64,000 bases of DNA from Enterobacter sp. 638 (lineage in GTDB: Bacteria; Pseudomonadota; Gammaproteobacteria; Enterobacterales; Enterobacteriaceae), in contig NC_009436.1 in NCBI RefSeq assembly GCF_000016325.1, positions 3,658,001-3,722,000 on the forward strand, written 5' to 3'. Below are positions 45,900 through 54,606 of this stretch, piece by piece. Made by a program: the position numbers and the translations under genes. The stretch's first letter is position 1. The number at the start of each line of letters is the position of its first letter. The notes beneath the pieces are model-generated. The model had not been told where the DNA came from. It saw nothing but the letters and a program-made list of their open reading frames with translations, and did not search any database.

Positions 45900-46978
45900 A
45901 TGCCATTAAACATCCCCGTGATTTACCGCAAACGCTTTTTGGCATCCTTATCATCCTCACATTGTTGAGTTCCGCCATCTGGATCCTGCACCCTTTTCTG
46001 CTGAGCATCGTGTGGGCTGGTCTGATCGTTATTGCGACCTGGCCGCTTTATACCACCGTTCAACGCAAACTCGGTGGCCGTAGAAAGCTCGCGATAACAG
46101 TCATGATGGTTTTTCTGACGGCGATATTTCTGCTGCCGATAATTTTCAGTGCCGGGATGCTTTCAACACTGTTTGAAGACCTGTTGCAGTGGCTGATGCA
46201 TCTCGATAAATCTCACCTGCCTTCGCTGGACTTCCTGGCGCATATCCCGATAGTTGGTGAGCATTTACATCGCAAATGGCTGGCGCTGATTCATGAAAAT
46301 GCTGAGAGTATTTTTGATACGCTGAAACCGTGGATCACAAAAGTTATCGTGATACTGGCGCAAGGCCTTTCGCAATTTGGCGCATTGTTTGTGAATGGGC
46401 TAATGATGCTTCTCGCCTGTCTGGCATTTTACCTTTATGGAACGACGATCACCCGTGGTCTGCGTCAGTTCGCTTTCCGCATTGCAGGTGCTCGTGGCGA
46501 CAACGCGGTGCTGCTCGCCGGAACAACAATTCAGGCCGTGGCGATGGGCGTCGTTCTGACGGCCGTGATTCAATCCATCTTTGCGGGAGTGGGGCTGGCA
46601 GTCTGCCATATCCCGTCAAGCGCCCTGCTGACAGGCATTATATTTGTGCTCTGCCTGATGCAGCTCGGCCCCGTGATTATCATGCTACCGGCACTTATCT
46701 GGCTATTTTACCAGGGTGAACACTGGAATGGCGCAGTGTTACTTGTCTGGACGGTGATTGCCGGTTCACTGGATAACATTCTCAAACCGATATTGATTAA
46801 ACGCGGCGCGGATACCTCGCTGCTGCTGATCATGACCGGTGTTATAGGCGGCATGCTGACATGGGGCATGATTGGCCTAATGATTGGTCCAGTGTTACTG
46901 GCAGTATCCTGGAAATTGCTCTCCACATGGGTGAGCGAAGCACATTATCAACCTATCTCTGCAAAGGAACTGTCATGA
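45896..46978 (+). CDS. AI-2E family (YdiK-like) membrane protein
   Basis: A 360-residue multi-helix protein of the PF01594 family. Typical are the N-terminal ILHPFLLSIVWAGLIVIATW region, the periplasmic helical segment, and C-terminal IIFVLCLMQLGPVIIMLPAL followed by DNILKPILIKRGADTSLLLI. Family members include TqsA, YdiK and a Na+/H+ antiporter group, so the substrate cannot be named. It is sandwiched between an MscS-like channel and a glycine-zipper protein with 4-bp overlaps on both sides, so all three are made together. Confidence 0.88.
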   Translation: MNAIKHPRDLPQTLFGILIILTLLSSAIWILHPFLLSIVWAGLIVIATWPLYTTVQRKLGGRRKLAITVMMVFLTAIFLLPIIFSAGMLSTLFEDLLQWLMHLDKSHLPSLDFLAHIPIVGEHLHRKWLALIHENAESIFDTLKPWITKVIVILAQGLSQFGALFVNGLMMLLACLAFYLYGTTITRGLRQFAFRIAGARGDNAVLLAGTTIQAVAMGVVLTAVIQSIFAGVGLAVCHIPSSALLTGIIFVLCLMQLGPVIIMLPALIWLFYQGEHWNGAVLLVWTVIAGSLDNILKPILIKRGADTSLLLIMTGVIGGMLTWGMIGLMIGPVLLAVSWKLLSTWVSEAHYQPISAKELS

Positions 46979-47307
46979 ATATGATTAAAACGACACTGAT
47001 TATAAGCGCTCTGATTTTCTCCACCTCGGGCATGGCGATGGATAAAACTGCCGCCGGAGCCGTTGCCGGTGCAGCCATCGGCGCAGCTACAGGTAAAAGT
47101 GTGAAATCCACCGTTGGCGGGGCCGTCGTTGGAGCCGGTACCGGCGCAATGTTGAAAGGCGGCAAAACGGGCAAAGCAGCGCGTAAAGGTGGCGCCGTAG
47201 GCGCGGTGGTTGGCGCTGGAGCGGCGGCAGTAACCGGTAAAAGTGTTCTGAAAGGTGCTGCGGTAGGTGCCGGGACAGGAAGTTTGATCGGACAAGCGAC
47301 GCATTAA
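46975..47307 (+). CDS. Glycine-zipper envelope protein
   Basis: A 110-residue protein with a signal peptide (MNMIKTTLIISALIFSTSGM, cleavage near AMA) and a mature part of glycine-zipper repeats: AAGAVAGAAIGAATGKSVK, TVGGAVVGAGTGAMLKGG, GGAVGAVVGAGAAAVTGKSV and AAVGAGTGSLIGQATH. It has no lipobox. Related small proteins sit in the outer membrane or periplasm. Its ATG overlaps the stop of the AI-2E-family gene. A hairpin follows the stop. Confidence 0.85.
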   Translation: MNMIKTTLIISALIFSTSGMAMDKTAAGAVAGAAIGAATGKSVKSTVGGAVVGAGTGAMLKGGKTGKAARKGGAVGAVVGAGAAAVTGKSVLKGAAVGAGTGSLIGQATH

Positions 47308-47314
47308 TCGCACA

Positions 47315-47346
47315 ACGCCGGGTAGCCGCTTTGGCTTGCCCGGCGT
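47315..47346. terminator. Hairpin between convergent glycine-zipper and LuxR-type genes
   Basis: ACGCCGGG (47315-47322) pairs with CCCGGCGT (47339-47346), with an inner AGCC/GGCT stem (47324-47327, 47333-47336). No T-run; probably a bidirectional stop. Confidence 0.55.
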
Positions 47347-47358
47347 AAAGAGCGCAAT

Positions 47359-47973
47359 TTAACTCACCGCGACAGACGTATTAATTTTGCTATTTAGCTC
47401 AAAATCATCTCTTACGCCTAATTTCCCCATAATATTCCGCTTGTGCGAACTGATCGTTTTCTCACTGCGAAATAACAGCTTAGATATCTCAGAACCGGAA
47501 CAGCCTTTGCGAAGATATTCCAGAACCGTGGATTCTGCAGGCGTAAAAACGACAGGCTTAGCCAAAGAAGCAGCGTGATGCTGACGAATGATCAAAGGAC
47601 TGAGATAGCGTTTATTTTCCATAGTCTGCTGTATGATCTCCCGCATCTGGAAATTAAGCTCATCCACGCACAAAATGGAACAGCTATATTGCTGAAGAAG
47701 TTTTTTAATTAACCACCGTTGAATCGCCCTTACCATGACCAGCGTATGCTTGCTATTCAGTACGCTCATACTTTCCGGTGAAAGAGTAGTGAGATTTTCA
47801 CACCCTGTCGCGTCAATAATAATCAGGTGTTCTTCTTCCTGTACTAACGGTGACAAAGGAGAAAATTGGCAATGCCAACCGGGGTTAGCGCTCACAATAC
47901 TTTCAAGACCCGATCGAATCCCTGAAAGATAAATATCATTACGAGCAACATAGCGAATTTGGCAGGTAAACAT
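47359..47973 (-). CDS. LuxR/FixJ-type transcriptional regulator (second of a pair)
   Basis: A 204-residue protein. The C-terminal LuxR-type helix-turn-helix is clear (FTPAESTVLEYLRKGCSGSE, ISKLLFRSEKTISSHKRNIM, GKLGVRDDFEL). The N-terminal ~120 residues resemble a degenerate receiver: a hydrophobic LIIIDATGCE strand is at the place of the phospho-Asp strand, but the acidic cluster at the N terminus is missing. So it is probably not phosphorylated in the usual way. It starts 8 bp after the other LuxR-type gene. Such pairs often govern surface structures; the target is unknown. Confidence 0.82.
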   Translation of the reverse strand: MFTCQIRYVARNDIYLSGIRSGLESIVSANPGWHCQFSPLSPLVQEEEHLIIIDATGCENLTTLSPESMSVLNSKHTLVMVRAIQRWLIKKLLQQYSCSILCVDELNFQMREIIQQTMENKRYLSPLIIRQHHAASLAKPVVFTPAESTVLEYLRKGCSGSEISKLLFRSEKTISSHKRNIMGKLGVRDDFELNSKINTSVAVS

Positions 47974-47981
47974 AATAGTCC

Positions 47982-48584
47982 TTATTTGTACAACGAAGTG
48001 AGCTGATCGATATGGGTGAGCAGATTGACCCAGCTACTTTTTGTTTCTATATTCAAACGATTCCGTACCAGCAGTTTAATGGTACTGACAGTTTTATAAC
48101 TGCAATTACGGCGAGTCGCGATTTCGTTCGCTTGCAAACCAGACGCATAATCAATCAACACATTAAGTTCTGAAGGTGTCAAAAGCACACCGCGGCGATA
48201 CTCTGTTGAAGGGCCAGGAATAAGCGAGAGCAATTGGCTTTCAAGTTCATCTTCCGTGAGACAATGACTTGCCCCGGCCCCTTTGAACATACGCGCCAGC
48301 ACGTCGTCATGTTGAGGAAGGTAGACTACCGTTTTAAGCGACAACTTATGGGTGGCATGAAGCGTACGCAATATTCTGAATAACGTATTGCCAAGCCCTC
48401 CGACACCCACCAGTAGCACCCTGGGGCGACCTGTTTGCAGACAGATTTCTTCTGTCAGTTGCTCAGTTGACGTGCACGACACAACCTGATGACCTTCATC
48501 CTGAAGGCGAGCGGTTAAACCCCTTCGTAGCAATATACGAGGTTCATACAAAATGATAACAGGTAATGAATTCATCGCTTCCAT
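47982..48584 (-). CDS. LuxR/FixJ-type transcriptional regulator (first of a pair)
   Basis: A 200-residue protein. The C terminus has LTPSELNVLIDYASGLQANE, IATRRNCSYKTVSTIKLLVR and NRLNIETKSSWVNLL, a LuxR-type DNA-binding domain. The N-terminal domain is receiver-like (VIILYEPRILLRRGLTARLQ) but the phospho-Asp position reads LLVGVGG, so it lacks the acceptor. It could instead start at Met4 (48575). Region 47.3-50.4 kb is AT-rich compared with the backbone, suggesting acquisition. Confidence 0.82.
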   Translation of the reverse strand: MEAMNSLPVIILYEPRILLRRGLTARLQDEGHQVVSCTSTEQLTEEICLQTGRPRVLLVGVGGLGNTLFRILRTLHATHKLSLKTVVYLPQHDDVLARMFKGAGASHCLTEDELESQLLSLIPGPSTEYRRGVLLTPSELNVLIDYASGLQANEIATRRNCSYKTVSTIKLLVRNRLNIETKSSWVNLLTHIDQLTSLYK

Positions 48585-48894
48585 TGCTTATATCAAATAA
48601 AAACCCCGACAAGATAATTCTTAGGGGTTTTTATTCAATGAGAAATCGTTCCAAAAAAAGATGTCGAGTTAAACCCTATGATTTTATAAGAGGTTTGCTG
48701 TAACCATTAAATGAGGAAGTCATGTAACGTAGAAAATTACCGGCATGTCTGCTTTATAGATATTTCTCATTTGCATTAGATTTCATAATTCTGTCAATTA
48801 AAAATCAACCCCATAAAACTTCATAAAACTTCATAAAAAACATAATTTTATATAAATACCAGCTTAGCGAGGAACTGGAAACGTCTTCAAGTAA
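48585..48894. other. AT-rich spacer with a terminator-like hairpin and a short tandem repeat
   Basis: AAAACCCC (48600-48607) faces GGGGTTTT (48624-48631) with a 16-nt loop and a T-run, so it could end a rightward transcript, but no rightward gene precedes it. CATAAAACTT recurs at 48812-48821 and 48822-48831, with a third partial copy after it. The spacer must contain the promoter of the LuxR-type pair. Confidence 0.45.
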
Positions 48895-49155
48895 TTAATA
48901 CTTAATATCCCGTGCTTTTTGCCGACCATCCTGTTTAGTACTCCGCTTCTCTTCACGGCATTTATGGTCACTTTTCTCATCATTTTGTTTGCATTCCCTT
49001 TTGTCATGACGCGCCTGTGAACGTGTGTCCTGCCTGACGTCACGCGCCTCCTGACGCTGTTCTGCCTGCTCTGTGGCATGGGCTGCAAATGCGCAAACTA
49101 TGGACAGGACGGAAACAGCGATGGTTTCTTTGAGTACTTCAGAAAAATTGAGCAT
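48895..49155 (-). CDS. Small secreted, highly charged protein
   Basis: An 86-residue protein from the ATG at 49155; the frame is open to 49197. A signal peptide is visible (LKETIAVSVLSIVCAFAAHA, cleavage after AHA). The mature ~60 residues are almost all Glu, Arg, Lys, Gln and Asp, with repeats of R/K-Q-(D/E)-x-R and two Cys in DKRECKQNDEKSDHKCREEK that could form a disulfide. I do not recognise a family. It is divergent from the IprA/YaiV-like regulator, about 300 bp away. Confidence 0.65.
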   Translation of the reverse strand: MLNFSEVLKETIAVSVLSIVCAFAAHATEQAEQRQEARDVRQDTRSQARHDKRECKQNDEKSDHKCREEKRSTKQDGRQKARDIKY

Positions 49156-49459
49156 ACGACTGCCTTTATCAATAAAATAGCAAAGTAGTTTACTCAACTA
49201 GTCGATAACACGCTCAACTGAAAAAATCCATTTTTGGAATACATATACGTTCAACAGTTATTCTCTGAACTGGCAATATGCGCTCCAAATCATTTATCGG
49301 CGGTACATATACTTCAAATAACTCTATAAACACTTTGTTAACAGAACTTACTTATGAAATCCAAAACTGGATTCACAAGTAGAAATGTCGATTCCCGCAC
49401 GCTAACATTTACTGTGTGTTTTTTATGATGCGTTGTCCCCTTTACCTATGGTGCTTGCC
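49156..49459. other. Divergent AT-rich spacer
   Basis: A 304-bp gap between the small secreted protein gene and the IprA/YaiV-like regulator. It is AT-rich and probably contains both promoters. I see no repeat or short gene. Confidence 0.4.
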
Positions 49460-50068
49460 ATGAAACCAGCAGAACATATTACTAAACTTATTGCGTCAGT
49501 ATCTGACTGCGCCCGTATTCAAAATAGCAGAGAAAGACAAATCATCTCTCTACAACAATATACCGATCCCATGTGTTTCATTTTGCACAAAGGAACCGCG
49601 GCAGTATATCGTGGATACGATCACCTCCTGTTGTCACATATTAAAGCCCCCCATATCATGGGACTTAATCTCTTGCTCGAAAAGAACAGTGAACTCTATT
49701 TCCAGGCACGGAGTTCAATTGCCTACGAGATCGTTCCACGTTCTCGATTTGAGCAAAATATTAAAGAACAACATCTTTGGGAACCTCTTGCTTATTATTT
49801 TATGTTTAGTTCAAAACGTTTTCTGCAGAACAATTTTATATCCAGCGGCGTTTCCACTTACGACCTTGTGCGTAATAATCTCATCGCCTTAATGAATGAA
49901 GACGAAGAGCTTCGCCTGGCGACTAACACCTGCGATTACATTCAGGAAAAAACGCTCTTATCGCGCAGCGGTATCATGAAAATGCTCAGCGATCTTAAGC
50001 ATGGTAGTCATATAGAGTTGCATCGCGGTGTACTCATAACGATCAATAATCTGCCTGCAAAATATTGA
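49460..50068 (+). CDS. IprA/YaiV-like winged-helix regulator
   Basis: A 202-residue protein with an N-terminal cNMP-binding-like jelly roll (HKGTAAVYRGYDHLLLSHI, then APHIMGLNLLLEKNSE) and a C-terminal winged helix (CDYIQEKTLLSRSGIMKMLS, then DLKHGSHIELHRGVLITIN, ending LPAKY). This layout and the ending match E. coli YaiV and Salmonella IprA, which affect H2O2 resistance. The cyclic-nucleotide phosphate loop is absent. Start 49460 is chosen for the weak GGTG site; ATG 49448 is an alternative. Confidence 0.75.
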   Translation: MKPAEHITKLIASVSDCARIQNSRERQIISLQQYTDPMCFILHKGTAAVYRGYDHLLLSHIKAPHIMGLNLLLEKNSELYFQARSSIAYEIVPRSRFEQNIKEQHLWEPLAYYFMFSSKRFLQNNFISSGVSTYDLVRNNLIALMNEDEELRLATNTCDYIQEKTLLSRSGIMKMLSDLKHGSHIELHRGVLITINNLPAKY

Positions 50069-50396
50069 TTTAGCACTGACGAGCTAAGACACTTAATTTA
50101 ATTTAATTTAATTTAATTTAACTTAAAGCGATAAATCTCGCCAATCGACAAAATCTTCTGCGTGCGACGACTAAAAGGGTGATCGCAGTAGCATGGCTAC
50201 TGACAACACAGAAGCGACAGTTTGTACATACAAAAGACGCTATTTGCATTTCATTCTTAACATCAATAATTTGCCGACAAGCTAAAAGTGTAATAAACAC
50301 CTATTCGACACAAATCCCTTTCTTTTTTTCAACTTCATATTTACAAGCACACGCTAAACTGGCAAGAATCATTCTTATTTTCCTAAGAAATGTCTT
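50069..50396. other. AT-rich spacer before the GGDEF gene
   Basis: A 328-bp gap. It starts with a pentanucleotide tandem repeat (annotated separately) and otherwise shows no supported gene. It must hold the promoter of the cyclase-regulator pair. Confidence 0.45.
50093..50126. repeat. TTAAT pentanucleotide microsatellite
   Basis: Five perfect TTAAT units (50093-50117) followed by TTAAC and TTAA. It lies 25 bp after the IprA/YaiV-like stop. Copy number could vary by slippage; any effect on expression would be on the downstream promoter. Confidence 0.9.
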
Positions 50397-51380
50397 ATGT
50401 CAGAACAGGCGCTGAAACAACAGATCCAAAATCTGAAAAAGCACAATGCCCGGCTTGCCAGGCTGGCGCGTGACGCCCGCAGTAAGCTGAGTGCTGCGCT
50501 GGACGGAACCGGCCTGTGCCTGTGGCAACTCGACATTCCGAGTGGAAAATTGATTATCTACAATCGGCGCTGGGGATCGATGCTCGGCTATCAGCCGAAA
50601 GAGCTGAATGCGCAGTTCGATGTCTGGCGCGAACATCTTCATCCCGATGACCGGCAAATGGTGTTGGATGCCTTTTACGACCATCTAAACGGCAAAACCC
50701 CCTTCTATGAGGCGCTGCACCGCATGCAGCATAAAAATGGCACCATCAGTTGGGTGCTGGATCGTGGGCGCGTCAGTGAATGGGATGAGCACGGGAATCC
50801 CCTCAGGGTCACAGGCACTCACATTGATATGACCAAAGAAAAGCAGTACGAGGAACAACTTGCGCTGCTGGCGAACCATGATCCGCTCACTGGGCTGGCA
50901 AACCGCCATGCGCTCGTCAAACATTTTGCTCAGCTCAAAGATCAGGGGCCGCTTTGCGTTGCTTTTATCGATCTTGATGATTTCAAATCCGTTAACGATA
51001 CCTTTGGTCACCGTAGCGGAGATGAGTTATTGATTCAATTGAGTAAACGATTAGGTGAAACCTGCCCCGAAGGCTCCATTGTGGGCCGTCTTGGCGGCGA
51101 TGAATTTGTCCTGCTACTCCCTTTTACGTTGTCCAGCTTGTGGGTCAATAGCACTGCGCATAAGTGCCTGCAAGCAGCACTCACGCCATTCGAGCTTGAC
51201 AACGGTCAGGCGCGGGTTGGTGCGTCAATTGGCATTGACGAAGTGCAGCCGGAAGATGACTTTATTAACGCGCTGCGTCGCGCTGACCAATCGATGTATC
51301 AAATTAAACACACCGGTAAAAACGGCGTGGCGATCGGTTCCACATTGATTTCTATTTCCCGCACCGGGACGGACGCGTGA
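50397..51380 (+). CDS. PAS-GGDEF diguanylate cyclase
   Basis: A 327-residue soluble protein: a short N-terminal coiled-coil (~1-25), a PAS_3 domain (~30-150) with LHPDDRQMVLDAFYDHLNG and GTHIDMTKEKQYEEQL, then a GGDEF domain (~160-315). Motifs are NHDPLTGLANRHAL, FIDLDDFKSVNDTFGHRSGD and GRLGGDEFVLLLP, so the active site is intact for c-di-GMP synthesis. The usual inhibitory RxxD site just before GGDEF is absent. The ligand of the PAS domain is unknown. The stop overlaps the next gene (GTGA). Confidence 0.92.
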   Translation: MSEQALKQQIQNLKKHNARLARLARDARSKLSAALDGTGLCLWQLDIPSGKLIIYNRRWGSMLGYQPKELNAQFDVWREHLHPDDRQMVLDAFYDHLNGKTPFYEALHRMQHKNGTISWVLDRGRVSEWDEHGNPLRVTGTHIDMTKEKQYEEQLALLANHDPLTGLANRHALVKHFAQLKDQGPLCVAFIDLDDFKSVNDTFGHRSGDELLIQLSKRLGETCPEGSIVGRLGGDEFVLLLPFTLSSLWVNSTAHKCLQAALTPFELDNGQARVGASIGIDEVQPEDDFINALRRADQSMYQIKHTGKNGVAIGSTLISISRTGTDA

Positions 51381-52093
51381 AAAGCAGCCGACAGCAGCAA
51401 ATTATTCAGTTGTTGAGCGGATGCGACGGACTCACCACCGACACACTGGCCGCGCAACTGGCCGTCAGTAAAGAAACGATCCGTCGTGACCTGAAGGCGC
51501 TTCAACAGCAGGGTAAATTAGTGCGCCATCACGGGCGTGCGCGCGCCATCCAGGCCGACAATCGTGACGGGGGGGAACCTTTTGGCGCGCGGCTAAAAAG
51601 CCATTATGCTGATAAGGCCGATATCGCCCGGCACGCGTTAGGTTATCTCAGCGAAGGGATGACCCTCGCGCTCGATGCCAGTTCGACCTGTTTTCACCTC
51701 GCGCGTCAGCTTCCCGATATCGAACTGACCGTGTTTACCAACAGCCTGCCGATATGCCATGAAATGGCGAAACGCGAAAAAATCACGCTGATCTGTTCTG
51801 GTGGAATACTGGAGCGGAAATACCGCTGCTACGTCAATCCTGCGCTGGTGACGTTGCTGAAAAGCATTGAAGTCGATCTGTTTATCTTTTCCTGCGAAGG
51901 CGTAGATGAAGCGGGAAACATGTGGGATCCAACGGAGCAGAGCGCTGGATTTAAGGCGCAGCTTCTTAAACGAGCCAGCCAGTCGCTGCTACTCATTGAT
52001 AAGAGTAAATTTCAGCGCGCAAGCGAAGTAAAAATTGGTGACCTTTCGCAGGTCACGCAAATCGTCAGTGACGCTCATCCCTCAAGCCGATAA
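51377..52093 (+). CDS. DeoR-family regulator, FucR-like
   Basis: A 238-residue DeoR-type repressor/activator. The N-terminal helix-turn-helix is [20 protein letters not shown]. The effector domain has [57 protein letters not shown] and [18 protein letters not shown]. It is strikingly close to E. coli FucR, including the ESxxxC-type segment, but no fucose genes are nearby. The start is GTG at 51377, overlapping the cyclase stop by 4 bp, so the two are co-translated. The natural inducer is unknown. Confidence 0.87.
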   Translation: MKSSRQQQIIQLLSGCDGLTTDTLAAQLAVSKETIRRDLKALQQQGKLVRHHGRARAIQADNRDGGEPFGARLKSHYADKADIARHALGYLSEGMTLALDASSTCFHLARQLPDIELTVFTNSLPICHEMAKREKITLICSGGILERKYRCYVNPALVTLLKSIEVDLFIFSCEGVDEAGNMWDPTEQSAGFKAQLLKRASQSLLLIDKSKFQRASEVKIGDLSQVTQIVSDAHPSSR

Positions 52094-52362
52094 CCCGCCA
52101 TAAAGTAGCGCAGCGTCGTGCTGGACGGGTTCTCTTTAAAAAAGTCCATCACCATATCGCGATCCAGCCCGTAACGACGCGTCAAAATACCCGCTTCCCA
52201 GGCGCTAAGCTGACGGTCACCCGTTTGCTCAAACATCCGCTGCGAAAAACCCAGCACAAATCCACGTTTATAGTCAGAACAAAAGTGTGCCACGTTTTGG
52301 GCAGTGTCTGCCTGTTCGGCTCGCATTCCGGCCAGCAGCCCTTTACCAAAGTGATTGTTCAT
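52075..52362 (-). CDS. yghW: YghW, DUF2623 family protein
   Basis: A 95-residue protein, the same length as E. coli YghW, with [38 protein letters not shown] and [16 protein letters not shown], ending MAGYRLEG. Function unknown. Its 3' end overlaps the FucR-like gene by 19 bp, convergent. Confidence 0.93.
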   Translation of the reverse strand: MNNHFGKGLLAGMRAEQADTAQNVAHFCSDYKRGFVLGFSQRMFEQTGDRQLSAWEAGILTRRYGLDRDMVMDFFKENPSSTTLRYFMAGYRLEG

Positions 52363-52430
52363 CGCTCTCCCCTCACTCGATATATAATAAATTATACAGC
52401 GAAGTTTTGAGCGATACCTAATGCTATTTT

Positions 52431-52456
52431 AAGGCCGCCTGAGCGGCCTTTTGTTT
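52431..52456. terminator. Hairpin after the chemoreceptor gene
   Basis: AAGGCCGC (52431-52438) pairs with GCGGCCTT (52443-52450) across CTGA. The T-rich tail is on the plus strand; on the minus strand, where the chemoreceptor gene ends, the tail is A-rich. It may end the chemoreceptor transcript less efficiently. Confidence 0.55.
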
Positions 52457-52465
52457 AGAGAGGAA

Positions 52466-54103
52466 TTAGAAAGAAACCCACTCGTCCGTTTTGCCGGTGG
52501 TTTTTGCCCTAACGATGGCTTTAGGCGATGAGACGCCCACGGCGCTGGCGGATTCCTGAGAAGAGAGACGGAATTTTTGCACCGAACGCTGGAGTTCTTC
52601 GGTCTGGGCTTCCAGTGCCGAAGCGGCACTTGAGACCTGTTCGACGAGCGAGGCGTTTTGCTGCGTCACGCCGTCCATCTGTGTAATCGCGATCCCCACC
52701 TGCGAAATACCTTTACTCTGTTCTTCTGAAGCGGAGGCGATTTGCTTCATGATGGTCGTCACTTCTGTCACCGCCCGCAGAATCGCTTCCATTGTGGTTC
52801 CTGTATCATCCACAATTTTCGCCCCGCGCTCGACGCGTGAAACCGAATCAGCAATCAGCCCTTCAATCTCCTTCGCCGCATCAGCACTTCGGCTGGCGAG
52901 ATTTCGGACTTCACCTGCCACCACAGCGAACCCACGACCCTGCTCCCCGGCACGCGCGGCTTCAACTGCCGCATTGAGTGCCAGAATATTCGTCTGGAAC
53001 GCAATGCCATTAATGACAGTGGTGATCTCCGCGATTTTCTTCGAGCTGGCAGAAATCCCGGACATGGTAGTGACCACTTCCTGAACCAGCGAACCACCGC
53101 GACTGGCTGTGCTCGACGCCACATCGGCCAGTTCACTTGCCTGTCGCGCATTATCCGCGTTGAGTTTCACGGTCGCTGTGAGCTGCTCCATACTCGCAGC
53201 CGTCTCTTCCAGTGCAGCGGCCTGCTCTTCGGTACGTGAAGACAGGTTGTTATTTCCGCTGGAGATTTCCGTTGCACCGCGCCAGATATTATCGCTACCG
53301 GAACGAATTGAGCTGACCGCTTCACGCAAACTGTCCTGCATAGCCGTCAGCAGCGGAACGAGCTGGCCCACGCAGTTGCGCCCAAATGGCTCTACCGACT
53401 GGCTGAGATCGCCCTGTGCAATCTGGCGGAAATGTTCGCGAATACGTCCTAAAGGTTTGACCAACATGGTGACCAAATAGCGATCGGTGAAGATCAGAAT
53501 CAACAAACCAAGCACCATGGCACTGATAATCACGGTCCGAGTCATACTTGTCAGGCCATCGACGACAACACGCGTCTCTTCGAGCGTGTTGCCAGCCTCA
53601 TGATTGAATTTCTCCGCAGCTGCGCCAAACGCGCGGCTGAGCGGCGGAGTAATCTCATTTGCCTGCTGACGGTAACCCGCGTCATCGCCTTGCTGCGCCT
53701 TTACCATCTGCGGTGCAATGCCTTGTTCCAGCAATGCCTGCCAGGTGCTGATGACTTCTGCGAAGACCGCTTCATTCATCGCGCCGTGCGAGACCGCTTT
53801 CATCTCCTCAAGACGTTTGCTCATGTTGTCTAGCGCCGTTTGTGCAGACGTTAAATCGGGTGTGCCTCCTGCTGCTTTGGCTTCCATCGCACGACTCAGG
53901 CGTGTGACGAAGCGGAAATACTGATCGTTGCCCTGTCCAAGGATTGTCATTTTTTTGACAATTTGACGATCGGTTTCATTACCTTCTGAGACCCTGGAAA
54001 GTGACCATGAGCTATAAAATCCAACCCCGGCCCACATTAAACAAAAAACACCCAGAATCGCCAGCACGACGAAACGGATGGTAAAATTACGAAGCATATG
54101 CAT
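52466..54103 (-). CDS. Methyl-accepting chemotaxis protein
   Basis: A 545-residue chemoreceptor: TM1 (~8-30), a four-helix periplasmic domain (~31-185), TM2, HAMP ([20 protein letters not shown]) and the cytoplasmic coiled coil with the CheW/CheA tip [20 protein letters not shown], then [18 protein letters not shown]. It ends in EWVSF, a WxxF-type pentapeptide that tethers CheR and CheB, as in Tsr and Tar. The ligand is unknown. The start at 54103 has AAGGA eight bases upstream; the frame is open to 54139. Confidence 0.93.
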   Translation of the reverse strand: MHMLRNFTIRFVVLAILGVFCLMWAGVGFYSSWSLSRVSEGNETDRQIVKKMTILGQGNDQYFRFVTRLSRAMEAKAAGGTPDLTSAQTALDNMSKRLEEMKAVSHGAMNEAVFAEVISTWQALLEQGIAPQMVKAQQGDDAGYRQQANEITPPLSRAFGAAAEKFNHEAGNTLEETRVVVDGLTSMTRTVIISAMVLGLLILIFTDRYLVTMLVKPLGRIREHFRQIAQGDLSQSVEPFGRNCVGQLVPLLTAMQDSLREAVSSIRSGSDNIWRGATEISSGNNNLSSRTEEQAAALEETAASMEQLTATVKLNADNARQASELADVASSTASRGGSLVQEVVTTMSGISASSKKIAEITTVINGIAFQTNILALNAAVEAARAGEQGRGFAVVAGEVRNLASRSADAAKEIEGLIADSVSRVERGAKIVDDTGTTMEAILRAVTEVTTIMKQIASASEEQSKGISQVGIAITQMDGVTQQNASLVEQVSSAASALEAQTEELQRSVQKFRLSSQESASAVGVSSPKAIVRAKTTGKTDEWVSF

Positions 54104-54606
54104 AAGAGTTATCCTTGCCGTTAGGGAAAACTCGCCCAAAGGCGAGTCTTACTTTCGTTATCGGCAGAAAATGGCGAACTTATACCTATTCACACACGTA
54201 ATTTTAAAAATAATTCACAGACTGACTGATGTTATGCGAATTTTTCCTGAAGAGTTTAATTCTCATTTAGAATAGTTTTTTAACATGTCAGAAGATAAGG
54301 GAATGTAAAACAAGCTTTCATTAAATTAACCACATCACTCTAAAGGGTTACTCTCTCCATAGCCTCAACCAATCAATCTATGCACTTTCAGCTCATTACC
54401 CGCATAATTTGCGTGCTAATTAATCATTAACATTTATTGTTTGAATATATTTTATAACACCAATCAGATTTAGATATTTTAAAGGTTATTTTCCCACCTG
54501 ATATATTTTAAAATTTAATTACACCACAAAAGACTAAGAATATTCTCAAATAGATATTTTTACTTTAAAAAGGAGCCAATCCCACTTAAACCTTCGAGAT
54601 AATAAA
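54104..54606. other. AT-rich spacer between the chemoreceptor and second autotransporter
   Basis: A 503-bp gap, very AT-rich, containing the promoters of both divergent genes. A ribosome site AAGGAG lies at about 54570, more than 30 bp before the autotransporter ATG at 54607, so it does not set that start. No supported gene or repeat seen. Confidence 0.45.

Noticed and set aside
48600..48634. Rightward terminator implying an sRNA gene before 48600
   Set aside because: The hairpin has a T-run, but the DNA to its left is the coding region of a leftward gene and I see no promoter-like sequence for an sRNA.
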